Shown in pieces: positions 50,127 through 61,639 of a stretch of DNA of 64,000 nt. Source of the DNA: Selaginella tamariscina (taxonomy: Eukaryota; Streptophyta; Lycopodiopsida; Selaginellales; Selaginellaceae). Location of the stretch: the NCBI GenBank assembly GCA_003024785.1, contig PUQB01000182.1:124001-188000 (forward strand), in the 5' to 3' direction. The position numbers and the translations under genes are program-made. The first letter of the stretch is position 1, and every line of letters starts with the position of its first letter. A model generated the notes under the pieces. It saw only the letters and a program-made list of their open reading frames with translations. It was not told the origin of the DNA and made no database searches.

Positions 50127-50790
50127 AGAAAAAGCCGTTTGAGCGCCTCGAGAAATGCGAAAAGGCGCTTTATTCTTAGATTTTCGCAATTCTTCCCGTC
50201 TCCGGCATGTAGATTGCTGCTCTCTCGCATGCCTGAAATGGGGCATTTCCGATGCAATGCCAGACGGAAGAAAGAATTTGATAACGCTTACAAACCTGTT
50301 ATGTTCTACCCCGTCCGGCCGACACTGTGCAAGAAAATATCCCGATACAAAGATTAGATTTTGCAGCATTTCAATGCAATGCAGCTTGTTACTGACCTCG
50401 ATCACTTCATGCCGTGAATGAATCCGCTGAAAACATGATGATTTTCCGTTCTTCCGCAGGAATTTCAATGCCGCTGCCTTGTTCTTGCGAGAATGAATCC
50501 GTCAAGACGAGAAATCCCTTGTTTGTAATGAATCCGTCCAGTAACACTGAAAACATGATCAAATGTGAGATTTTCCGCTTCCCCGCATGCATTTGAATGC
50601 CACCATATACTGACCTTGCTTACGCAAGAATGAATCCGTGCTTTGCCGTGCCAATAAAGAAAAGCGCCTCGATTCAGACTCTCCGCGAATGAATCCGTCC
50701 CTGCAATACCAAAAACATGACGAACTGTGAGATTTTCCGGCATCTGACCTTAAATGAATTCGTCAAGACGACATTTTTAGCTCTGCCGCA
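50127..50790. repeat. Degenerate repeats around AATGAATCCGTC upstream of the receptor kinase
   Basis: The motif 'aatgaatccgt' (one form 'aatgaattcgtc') occurs about six or seven times between 50415 and 50765. Partly repeated companions are 'tgaaaacatgat' and 'tgtgagattttccg' (three copies each, about 50425-50740). The block starts just upstream of the receptor-kinase ATG and is more GC-rich than the spacer. It appears to be a decayed ~100-130 bp tandem repeat. Confidence 0.65.
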
Positions 50791-51130
50791 CCGTTCCGAT
50801 GAACAAAAACGCGCGATTCACACGAAGATCATCGCTCTTGTCTGGACTGATTCCGGCAAGCGCAAGAACAGCGGTTGCGGCATCTCCCTAGAGAAGAACA
50901 ACAAAGAACAAAACCTTCGAAACAAAACAGGGGATATCGACCGGCGCTGCCAGTCACGGTACATCCAACCGGTTACAGCCGGTACCCGCCTCATTTTGAA
51001 TTTCGAGCTTGACAGCCGTCAGATTTTGGATATTCTTTACGGTCAATCCCATCCGTCGGGTTGGAATATACCACGTCCCAATCTCGAACAATGTTTGAAC
51101 TACCACATTATCTATGTGTCTGAAATATAA
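50717..51130 (+). CDS. Unrecognised ORF, 137 codons
   Basis: Open from 50717 to a TAA at 51128. Moderately GC-rich and of mixed composition (e.g. 'LNFELDSRQILDILYGQSHP'), with no low complexity. The first third overlaps the AATGAATCCGTC repeat block. I do not recognise any domain. It could be an exon, a chance frame in a repeat-derived sequence, or a fragment of an unknown element. Confidence 0.25.
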   Translation: MTNCEIFRHLTLNEFVKTTFLALPHRSDEQKRAIHTKIIALVWTDSGKRKNSGCGISLEKNNKEQNLRNKTGDIDRRCQSRYIQPVTAGTRLILNFELDSRQILDILYGQSHPSGWNIPRPNLEQCLNYHIIYVSEI

Positions 51131-51524
51131 ATATAAAACTCATCTTTTATATATATATATATATACGAGTCAATGGCATCGAAAGGGAAAGGGTGTGCTA
51201 TTGACACTCTATTGTCAATTTAAATTAAGTAAACTCTAAGTAATGTTTAATTGTACGGATTAACACATAATTATATTAATTATTAATTGCTTGTATTCGT
51301 ATAATGTTTCTGTTGAACACTGTTGAAAACATTAAGACAATTCTCAGATCTTACATATATTATAAAAAACTCTCAGATGTATTTTATAGCATATCCAAAT
51401 AAATTAAATATATATCCTTGTCATATGCATTAAAAAACTACTATACAGTTGGGGTCTCAAAAACCTATACAATATATGGATGTGTATAAACAATATTATG
51501 ACGATATATATATATATATATATA

Positions 51525-51563
<39 letters not shown>

Positions 51564-51667
51564 ATTAAATATCTGCTGTTCTGCTGCTGTAAAGTCACAC
51601 ATCATCCACACGCATTCACTCCACTCTTCCGTTAGTGAATAAATACCCCATAAGAGAGAGAGATGCC

Positions 51668-51704
<37 letters not shown>

Positions 51705-52079
51705 ATAAATAGAGAGAGAGAGAGAGAGAGAGATGAATAAATACCCCATAAGAGAGAGAGAGAGAGAGAGAGGGAGAGAGGGAGAGAGGGAGAGAGGGAG
51801 ATGAATAAATACCCCATGAGAGAGAGAGATGAAAAACACATGGAGTTTAGGAAGATTCACTCGCTCAGTAATGGTTTGCAATAAGTAAAGCAAACCAGAA
51901 TAAAATATTACACATGAAGAATAAAAGAAGAAATAAATATAAATAAATAAAACAGAATAAACAAAAAAAAAAAAAAAACTGCGTACCTATCCGGGACATA
52001 TATCCAATATTACTACTTAAAAAGAAAAAAAATAAAATAAAAAAAGAGGGTAAACCTTCTAAACACATGTTTAAGGTCT
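51131..52079. repeat. Microsatellite-rich spacer with GA minisatellite
   Basis: Contains (TA)n at about 51148 and 51508, (GT)n at about 51530-51556, and a (GA)n tract at 51655-51830 interrupted by a repeated phrase 'gatgaataaataccccata' (three or four copies). A poly-A run lies near 51965. The 3' UTR of the UBP1-like gene presumably lies at the right end. Confidence 0.7.
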
Positions 52080-53870
52080 TTAGTAGAACATGTGTTGTTG
52101 TTGCATTGCTGCTAACGAAGCCGCCGCCGCACCTGCAATACGTACATTGTAAATACACACATATACATGTACGCGTGTTTGTACGTGTGTATATGTGATA
52201 TTATAAACCTTAAAATAAACATATATGCTATATAATAAGATGTACATACAATATACATGATATATTAAATATATTAGTTCATAGATAATTAATAAAATAA
52301 TACTAACATGACGCACCCGGCCCGTCGAATATTCCCCGCGCTCCTCCCCCCTGTTGCGGTAACGGCAATAGAGCTTGTCCGCCGCCTCCTGCCTGTGTTA
52401 AAAGCCCACTAATTAACATGCATTTAGACCTTGATTTGTCTAGTTATAAACTAGATATATCTGTACACATATATTACACATGCACCTATGTTAACTTCGA
52501 AAAACTTGAAATGCAGAACCTGTGTACTGTGAATATATCAATATATTCATGATATATTTTCTGATATGAAGGATATGTTTTAATAAGCAGACCCTGCTCC
52601 TATTTCATACGTACTTTTGGTGCCACTGTCAAGGTAAATACACGAATATAAGTATACAATATAACATTATATATATTAAATCAAAAGCAGGTTTCACACT
52701 ATCTAAGAAGAAGTTATACATAATGCTTAAACCCATATATACGTGTGCGTGAGTGTATATATTTGTTTAACTGACCTGGCTGAGTCTTTGATAAGCAAGT
52801 AAATCCGCAGCCGAATATGCCTGGTTTATGCCTGCTGCCATTAAGGTTTTAATGGCATTGCAACAGGTGGTGGAGGTGGTAAAGGGTTTGATGAAGCCCC
52901 TGCAGGTGTTGGTTTACTCCCCCATGAACACTGATAACACAATACACATTAGTATAAATACGTGTATATGTATATATACGAAAAATAAACTTACTTTCAC
53001 GGATTTGCCACAGATAACTCGGCCATTAGCGGCCTGGATTGCATAAGCAGCCTCCTCGTGTGTTCTGTAGCGTACGAAGCCAAACCCTTTCTCCTTTTGC
53101 ACCCTTACGTCCTCAATCACTCCCACGCCTAGTGCATGGAATTGCCTATGCAGCTCTGTCTGTGTTACCTGCGCCCAAAATATACATATATATCATAATT
53201 ATATTGTTTATATATACTAAATACTCAATATCTTATGAGTGTTAGCCAATGTATTACATACAGGTACACAGACATAGGAACTATATAAACATGAATGTCA
53301 GTGCATAAGGCAGTTTTATATCTAATTGAAATACACATAGATATATACAGACGTAGATACATAGCTCAGAGATACGTTTATAAATGTATACAAATGAAGA
53401 TGTATTACCATATATATGTGTTTGTAAATCAGTGTGTACAAGTTGTGTATACATAGCTGTATAGAAGTAAACATTACATATAACAGACACTTATTGCATA
53501 ACATGGTTCATATGCAACCTCTGTGTGTGTGTGTGTGTGTGTGGACATACAGATGCATATACATACACGAACATGCACGCATACACAGGTACCTCGTGAG
53601 CTAAGTTACCAACATAAACAGTGGTAAATTGGGGGTTATTTTCGGGTCCATCGCCTTGTATAGCACCCTCCTCATTTTGTTCATCGTGATTAACATCTTG
53701 TTTAGCTTGATTAGCTTGAGCTGCAGGTGACCGCTCGGGGGTATTCGATGGACCCTGGCTGTTTTGACCGTCATCGGACGGCCCTGTGCTCTTTGTCGCC
53801 CAATTACATCTTATCGGACGGCTACCAAGCCACTTTCCTGTTAAACAATCACCGCATAAAAATAAAAGCA

Positions 53871-53958
<88 letters not shown>

Positions 53959-56900
53959 TCTAAATGATGTTTAAAATAACTACCCATACATGTGTGTGTA
54001 TACCAGCAAGCCGATATATATATTATGGTATCAGTCACGCACACGCAAGTATACTAAAAACATACCATTCATCTCATTGATGGCTTTCTCCGCTTCCTGA
54101 GACAAAGCAAAAGATGTTATTACCAACTTGTGTGTGTATGTCTATATATATATATATAAAGAAGAGAGAGAGACACCTGTTTGCTTCTGAATGAAACAAA
54201 TCCGTAACCACGTGAACGACCAGAGCGTTGATCCCACATTACACGAGCATCACTGCAGAATATTTCGTGTGTGTGTGTGTATACATATGCGTGTGTGTAT
54301 ATATATACACCTCCATATGTACATATATGTGTTTATGTCTGTACAAGTTAGTATACGTTCATATATATGTAATACATATGTATGTGAAATTAGACATTAC
54401 ACACACAGACACGACTTACGAGCAGCCAGGGTACATGAAGAAAGTAGCATAAAGTGTTGCATCTGTCACCTCAGGACTAAGATCACCGACAAAAATGTTG
54501 TAGTGTCCTGAACACACACGGTTTAGTAATATCATTATGATGATATTTGTGCTAGTTTATATGAACTTGCATACATAGTTTACCAGTGTGGTATAAATAC
54601 ATTATTACTGCATACATGTGTATATACGTATATGTAAATAGTGTGTGTAATATATACATACTTAATAGTATACAATTTTTGTACTAAGTGTAGACTAGTA
54701 AAATACACATACTACGTATAAATAATAAGTACCTGTTGTATCTTCTCTCTGACCACTAGCATAAGCCCAGTTAACCTTGATAGATTGACCAAAACTGCAG
54801 TAAAATGTAATAATTAAAACTTGATTTAACACTGATTAAACTACTTACATTAGCTTCCCGTTAAGAGTAATTATTGCAGCAGCTGCTGACCTATGGTCGA
54901 AATAATCAACAAAACCATACGAAGACTGGTAAAAGTCCATCAAGCACTTATTAGACAAATAAGTAGATCATATGCAAGTTAATGCATAGAAGTGTAACTA
55001 TTGTCGATAGCAATGCAATGCCAGCATTAGAAGATATACTGACTGTGTTAATATACTATCTACTAGGTTATGTATTCAGTATAACAATCTTCTAAACCTT
55101 CTATACTGTTTAGTACGGAGAACGTATGCCTTATCTATATGTTAACATTAAAGTACAATACACTAGTATATTATGCTCTATATACACGTGTTTGTATATC
55201 TTATGCGTATGTATATGCATATATGTGAGGATATTATACCTGTATGTTTATGTAATACTGTTACATATGGAGGTATACGGTATCCATGTAAATACCAGTA
55301 TCTACAATTATGAACTGTCCAAATATAACGTTATATATGTGTATGTGTGATAGTATATCCTATGATGTATAGCAATTACTATATAATATATATATATGTA
55401 CATCTGCACGATAAGTATTAATGTATGATTAGATCTACTATATTATATATACTATTCGAATAATTTACCTTCTCTTTCTTTATGAGTTTGCAACCTTCGA
55501 GAGGACCAACAGTTGCAAAAACCTCCGCAAGCAGGGGTTCAGTTACTTTAATGTGAATATTTCCAACGTATCTAGAAAAACAAAGATACCATATTTAATA
55601 TAACGTATCAAAAAATGTGTGTGTGTAAAGAAATTAATAATAATATGCTGGTGTTAGAACATGGAGTGTTAAATTTGATACAGCAAGCAGAAAACTAAAA
55701 ACCAGGTGCTAAAAAAATAAAATGAAATAAAAGTGCTAAAAGAAAAATAAGTTTAAAAAATAAAACACTCACACACTGCGACAAGAAGTTGCATCAAACC
55801 CTGGTGGCAGATTTCCACTTGGAATTGGCTCAATCTGCAAAAATAAAAAGTGTTTGAAAAAAAAAAACGAAAAAAAGAACATACTAAAAGCCCCCCTTTT
55901 AAAAAATTGGTAATAAAACAACAAAAAAATAATTTTAAAAAAAATTAAAGAGAAAAGGAACAAACAAACAAGCAGCGAATACACCGTGTAATATTATTAA
56001 ACTGTGCATACAAATGTGTATATATATATAGTTTAGACAGAAAGGTATAACATATAACGCCAATCATATAACAGTGTATGTACTATATAATGTATACCAT
56101 GTTTAGTTATATTGTATATACCAAATCCTAGTTATTGTGCATAAACACATTAACAAAAGCGGGATTAAGAAAGAAACAAAGATTAATTACCGAATAATTG
56201 AAAAAACCACGAAGATCAAATCGTGGAAGCCAATACCAACACATGGAAGAATTTGATATTGGAAACACAAAGGGGGGATTTCTGATCTAGGGGGGCTTAA
56301 CATTATAATATAAAACCACATTTTATATAATATAATACTAGCATTAAACATTAAATAAGAATATGCTGCATGGGTTATATGCAATAAATATGCAGCTCAA
56401 GCCACCTTAAAAGTTTGATATCCGATATTCTAAAACTGGCTTAATGTTAATAAACATATATTTAAGAATGAATATTATACACCGGGCACTAAATTCATAC
56501 ATAAGTATTGGGTATGGCGCCCTCTGGCACCAACATTTTTACGGTTAATTTAGATGCTTTGATAAAATCGCATTAAAATTATATTCAAGATATTAATATA
56601 CACTACAATAAAGATACTGTACCTATCAGCCCGAAACAATAAACACAATACTAGCGTCTATACCAAGTATATAATGTATACATAGAAAATATGCACATTT
56701 GTTTTGAGATTGTAATACCAAATGCAGCTTGTTTGCAAATACATAATATCTATATACACATATGCATGCATTACTAGGCATATACTGTATATAAGCAGGA
56801 CACCAGGTATATAAATCTACATATATATAACACAACTGCAAATATGTGTACGTATATGTATGTCAAACCAATACGTTTAATACTAGTTTTCATATATAGA

Positions 56901-57730
56901 TGCTACAGTATGTAAACATAAATGTACATTAAAATACACATTTAAATATGATGCTTGTTGATATTTGTAGCATACACGTAGATATATACATGTGCACATA
57001 TAAACAGATATACAGACATACATACATGACACTTGGTGTTAGTATTATAAGAAAACAACTAAGAGACACAAAAAACTGCACAAATAAGCAAATAATCTCG
57101 TTAAACAATTAACATGCAAAAAATGCAAAAATGCAGAAAAAGGAAAAACGGCAAAAAAAGAGCAAAATTTATATACCTGAGACATGGCTGTGATGAGCCC
57201 GGGGTGGAGAAATGGCTGCTGCTGCTGAAGAACAGCGGCTTGCTGCATTAATGCCTGCTTCCATTGTTGTAACTCCAATTGCTGCTGCTGGAGTTGCAAC
57301 TGCTGCTGTGCTGCTACCTGTAATACACACACGTATCACACTCAGCACACATATACACGTGTATATGATCGAATTTACACATACACATTTGTATATACTC
57401 GAATTGATACTTGTGCTTTAAATCATACAATCCGAAACTTTTAAATTTAATTTAATTGCATTGTTTTAATAATATTTAATCAGTTTTTATAACATCAACA
57501 TACATATATAATTTCATGATAATATAAATAATATCACAAAAAGATTATAACATACACTAACTAGTCTTTGTGACTTTTGAACATCATAAAGTTAGTTTGA
57601 AATTATGTGCATACACATAACTACACATGCACTTGTATATATGTTCGATTTCACATACATACACACTCATATACACACATCTCATAAACTTGAACTTATA
57701 CAAGTACATAAGAGTAAGTAGTCTTTGTGC

Positions 57731-57769
<39 letters not shown>

Positions 57770-57934
57770 ACATTTTATCACTACTACATATGCTCAATTT
57801 CACATACTTGCACATTCATACACACATTATAAGCTCAATTCATACAGATACACATTCATTCAAAATACACATACCTGAGCCGCAGTACTTGTCTGTGGTG
57901 CCGATTGCTGCCCCTGAGAAGCTACGGAATACAT
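52080..57934 (-). CDS. UBP1: Oligouridylate-binding protein (UBP1/TIA-1-like), three RRMs
   Basis: Binds U-rich RNA; plant UBP1 acts in pre-mRNA processing, mRNA stability and stress granules. Fourteen exons: 57934-57875, 57317-57177, 55834-55773, 55571-55469, 54925-54849, 54794-54733, 54507-54420, 54252-54177, 54096-54066, 53837-53593, 53168-52995, 52930-52776, 52392-52308, 52132-52080; about 470 residues. Order: [10 protein letters not shown], a Gln-rich stretch (exon 2), [16 protein letters not shown]1 ([14 protein letters not shown]), RRM2 ([17 protein letters not shown]), an acidic linker, RRM3 ([17 protein letters not shown]), [10 protein letters not shown], a Pro-rich tail and QQQHMFY at the end. 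Every junction phase agrees except exon 12, where one base seems missing near 52840, like the other one-base losses in this window. A telo-box (57952-57959) lies in the 5' leader. First-exon copies lie just upstream. Confidence 0.93.
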
Positions 57935-57951
57935 CTCGATCCGCGATCAAC

Positions 57952-57959
57952 AAACCCTA
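57952..57959 (-). promoter_or_regulatory. Telo-box in UBP1-like leader
   Basis: AAACCCTA (+ strand) lies about 18-25 bases upstream of the ATG at 57934, in the same position relative to the gene as in fibrillarin. Confidence 0.6.
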
Positions 57960-58041
57960 GAATCTGCTACCTGTCACACACACAGTAAATACACACTTAC
58001 ACATGTGTATGCACTCAAATACAAATCATATGCACACGCAC

Positions 58042-58086
58042 CTGAGCCGCCGTGCCCAATTTCTGTCCCTGAGAAGCTACATACAT
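58042..58086 (-). CDS. Duplicated first exon of the UBP1-like gene
   Basis: Fifteen codons, MYVASQGQKLGTAAQ, ending in phase 0 at CAG|GTGCGT, exactly like the main first exon ([10 protein letters not shown]...TAAQ|GTATGT). The leader is also shared ('gatcgcggatcga' before each ATG). If used, it would splice in frame to exon 2 and give a slightly shorter N-terminus. Its ATG and donor are intact, so it could serve as an alternative first exon. Confidence 0.6.
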
Positions 58087-58224
58087 ATCGATCCGCGATC
58101 AGTAAACCTCATTGGAATGCAAATGCGCTAAACATCGTTAGTCCCTAGAAATCTGCTGAAATACACACATAAACGCACACATACACGCACATACAACACA
58201 ATTCATACACATACACATTCGTAC

Positions 58225-58262
58225 CTGAGGCGTGATCAAACACACATACACATCGATCTCTC
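58225..58262 (-). pseudogene. Possible third, decayed first-exon copy
   Basis: On the minus strand 'gatcgATGTGTATG' precedes a short frame closed by TGA, then CTCAG|GTACG. The match to the other two first exons is limited to the bases around the ATG and the donor, so this may be coincidence. Confidence 0.3.
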
Positions 58263-58329
58263 TCCATACCGCACCCGTGTTGCTCAGCTGCGGGCGTACT
58301 GAATTAGGGCTCAATGAAGAGCTAATTAA

Positions 58330-61300
58330 CTAAAACAAAACTAAACAGAAACCGATGCTCTTGTACGGGCAAAAAAAATTAACTTTAAATTTTGTTTAGC
58401 GAGCATTTTAATTATTTGTGTGTACGCGGATGTCTTTATTTAATCTCTATATTGAAGTTGTTTCACATGACAATGAATGCTGGACCATTTAAATTTTTAA
58501 TATGAATATATATTATATTATACATGTATGTTTATATTATTGCTTTTAAAAAAGATTAAGCTATGGGATATTATTTAAAGTTTTAATATAAATATGTGTA
58601 TGCGTATTTTAAATGTGCTTTGTACATATAATTGAATTAATTAGAATATATATAATAATTTTTACATATATTTATAATTAAATTTATGAAACATGGAGCT
58701 TTTATAGAGTTTAGTATTTTATACATTGTTATAATAAGATATATTATTATATATTGATTAAGGCTAACAGAATTAATATTTAAAATTGAAAGAAGTATTT
58801 GTGTTTATTGATATTAAAGATTCATCTTATATAATATATTAAGATAGTATTACTTGTTCTTTATATAAATGTATTACAAAAGAAGATTTCATATCAATTA
58901 ACTATACACCATTTAACTTTTATTTTTTAATATAAAATTACATCAAACTTTAATGTAAATATGAATATAATTATATTTAAATAGAAAATATTAACAATAT
59001 AAAATTCATATATGTAAAAAATATATTTTAAATTATGTGTCATCTCTTAAAGAATTTAAACGTTCTTAAAATAAACGATGTTCTTCTTGAAACATATCGT
59101 TCTTTTAATATTTATATAATATTACGAATTTATTTTTATTAATGATGACTCACATTGCCATGCAAATATAATATAAATGTCTTATAATAATAATAAATAT
59201 TCTAATCTTATTTTAATACATAGCGTTTTTAAATAAAACATTTTAACATAAAAATATATTTAAATATATTATATACATATAGTACCTTTAAGACTTTATT
59301 TATTAAAAAATATATACATTATTCAAAAAAATATATATATATTATTATTATCAGTATTTCATGTTGCTCTCATTTGTTATGACAAGTTTTTTAATATTTA
59401 TTTTTTTTACACTTAATAAAATTAAAGACCCATGTTCTGCATATGATATATAAGCCTATTAATATTTATTTTTTAAAAAATTATTTTATTTTTAAGTAAT
59501 TAATTATGTAAAAAATATGAATATACAACATATGTGGACAATTTTTTAGAGATACTATATGTAACAATACTCACATTTATATTACGGAATTACAATGTTA
59601 ACATATTATTTAAATAACAATATACATAACATTAATTACTGTTAAGTCTCTCTTTAATAATCTAGCTTTTTATATTATATATATCTTTAAGTTTTTAAAA
59701 TTTTTACTTTTTAATAAACTTTAAGATTGAAATAAAATTTAAACTATACAATAATACATATTTTTAAAATTGGTTACATTATCAATATTTACCTATAATA
59801 TAATATTTTTTCTAATGAACTAGAAAAAATAAAATTTAAACTATTCAATTAAAATATATTTAGAATGTATAATGTCATCTATAATTTAAAACATATAATA
59901 TTTTTAATATATTTTGATATTATATGACATTCTTAAAATAACTTACGTATGACACAATACTTTATTAACATTTTAATATATTTATTAATATGACAAGCCT
60001 AATATTAATATAGCTCTATAAAATAATAAATATCCCTAATTATTTATATTTATTCTCAATCTTCTTATTATCATTTAACATATGACTAAATCATATATAA
60101 CAAAAAAAATATTATATCTAATTCAATTAGCATCACAAACTAATTTTAATTAGATGAGGTTTAAAAACTTAAATATATGTAACAAGGTTTTTTTATTATT
60201 ACATTTAACAAAATACAATCATAACATGTGAAAATGAACTTGCAAAATATATTTATAGTTTATTATGATTAAAATTGTTTGTTAAATTTATTGTAAAGAA
60301 AAGTTCATAATTAATAATGAAATGAAAAACTTTGTTAAAATAAAATTATATTTAAATATTTCTTTTTTTTAGACAAAACTTATTTCTTAAACATCTCAAA
60401 TAAGAACTCACTCAATATATTTTTGAAGTCATTTTATTCTAAGCACTTTTATCTTAAATAATTATTGAAGAAATAATAAACTCATATTGAGTGGTGATAT
60501 AAATTCAAATATAATTAAAATAGGTATTTCACATTTAGTATTTGTTAATAATAAAAGAAATAAATTAAAATAAAATATAAACTATTTAATTAAGACACAT
60601 GTAAATAAGATAAAACATATTGATATTCTTAATATCTTTTAACTTTTAAATTTTAAATAGGTTAAAACTAAATCTAAAAAAAATGCCCTCAACTTATAAC
60701 ATGCCCTTATATAAACACAAGCCCACATATATAATTTATTAACAACTTGATCCATAAATAAAGTGCACCTAATGTGCGTGCTGTTGTACATTTTTGTACA
60801 ATTAAGTATATAGTTTTATATAATTTATCATTCTCGAAGCTTAGGACATGTACATGGCATCAAAATATCTTACTATATATTTCTGTTTATTATTGAGAGA
60901 ATAAATATTTTGTGATGAATCAAATTTTGCACTACTGTGTAGAAAAATAAAAGATAATTATTCTATATGGTGAATTGAACTTCGCACTAGCATATTCATC
61001 TTGTAAAAAAACCAAAGAGAATAAAGAGAATGCTTACATAAAATGTAATTTAAAATGAATTGAAATAGCTTTTGTTTTATGGTATCACTATTTATGTGTT
61101 TGTGTTCAAAACAAATATTAAGTTCTAAATTAACACAAATGAAGTGCATGGCCCATCTTCACCGAGGATGGAACATGCACTTCGTTTATGTTCATTCTAG
61201 ACTTTATATTACTACTATTTTCATGTTCATGTTCAAAAAAATGTAAAATCCAAACAAAGTGCTTGCCTCATCCTTGTCATACGAGGCATGTGTCAAGGAC

Positions 61301-61600
61301 TCATCCTCAACACTGAGGATGGGTAATTAGTTTTATGAAGTGATATGAAATCATACTTACTACACTAAACTAAGTTAAATAATTTCTATTCACCAACTTA
61401 GTAACATCTACTTACCCATCTAATATATATGTGATTAGAAAACTCCATGATTCAAGGAAATATCCTAACGCACCTAGGATATAAATATTATATTAAGTTT
61501 TATGATAAACATGGCTTAAGATTAACACTCATTTCCCTTAGGCAAAGCTATTAGTGTTTTTTCTCTTTAAGATACTTCATATTTCATAAATTCAAGAGCA
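58330..61600. other. AT-rich spacer, no recognisable gene
   Basis: Very TA-rich throughout. A 10-base inverted repeat (GAAGTGCATG...CATGCACTTC) lies at about 61140-61185. No open frame of plausible composition was found. Confidence 0.7.
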
Positions 61601-61639
61601 TGATATGTTTTTCCCTATCAGTTCATATTGAAGCCTAAG

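Noticed and set aside
51465-51893. Minus-strand 142-codon frame of Ser-Leu repeats
   Set aside because: Translation of the (GA)n minisatellite at 51655-51830; no protein-like sequence outside the repeat.
53841-54044. Minus-strand frame with long Arg-Glu repeat
   Set aside because: Microsatellite inside an intron of the UBP1-like gene.
60958-61149. Minus-strand frame in the AT-rich spacer
   Set aside because: Composition is that expected of random AT-rich DNA, with no splice context or homology signal.
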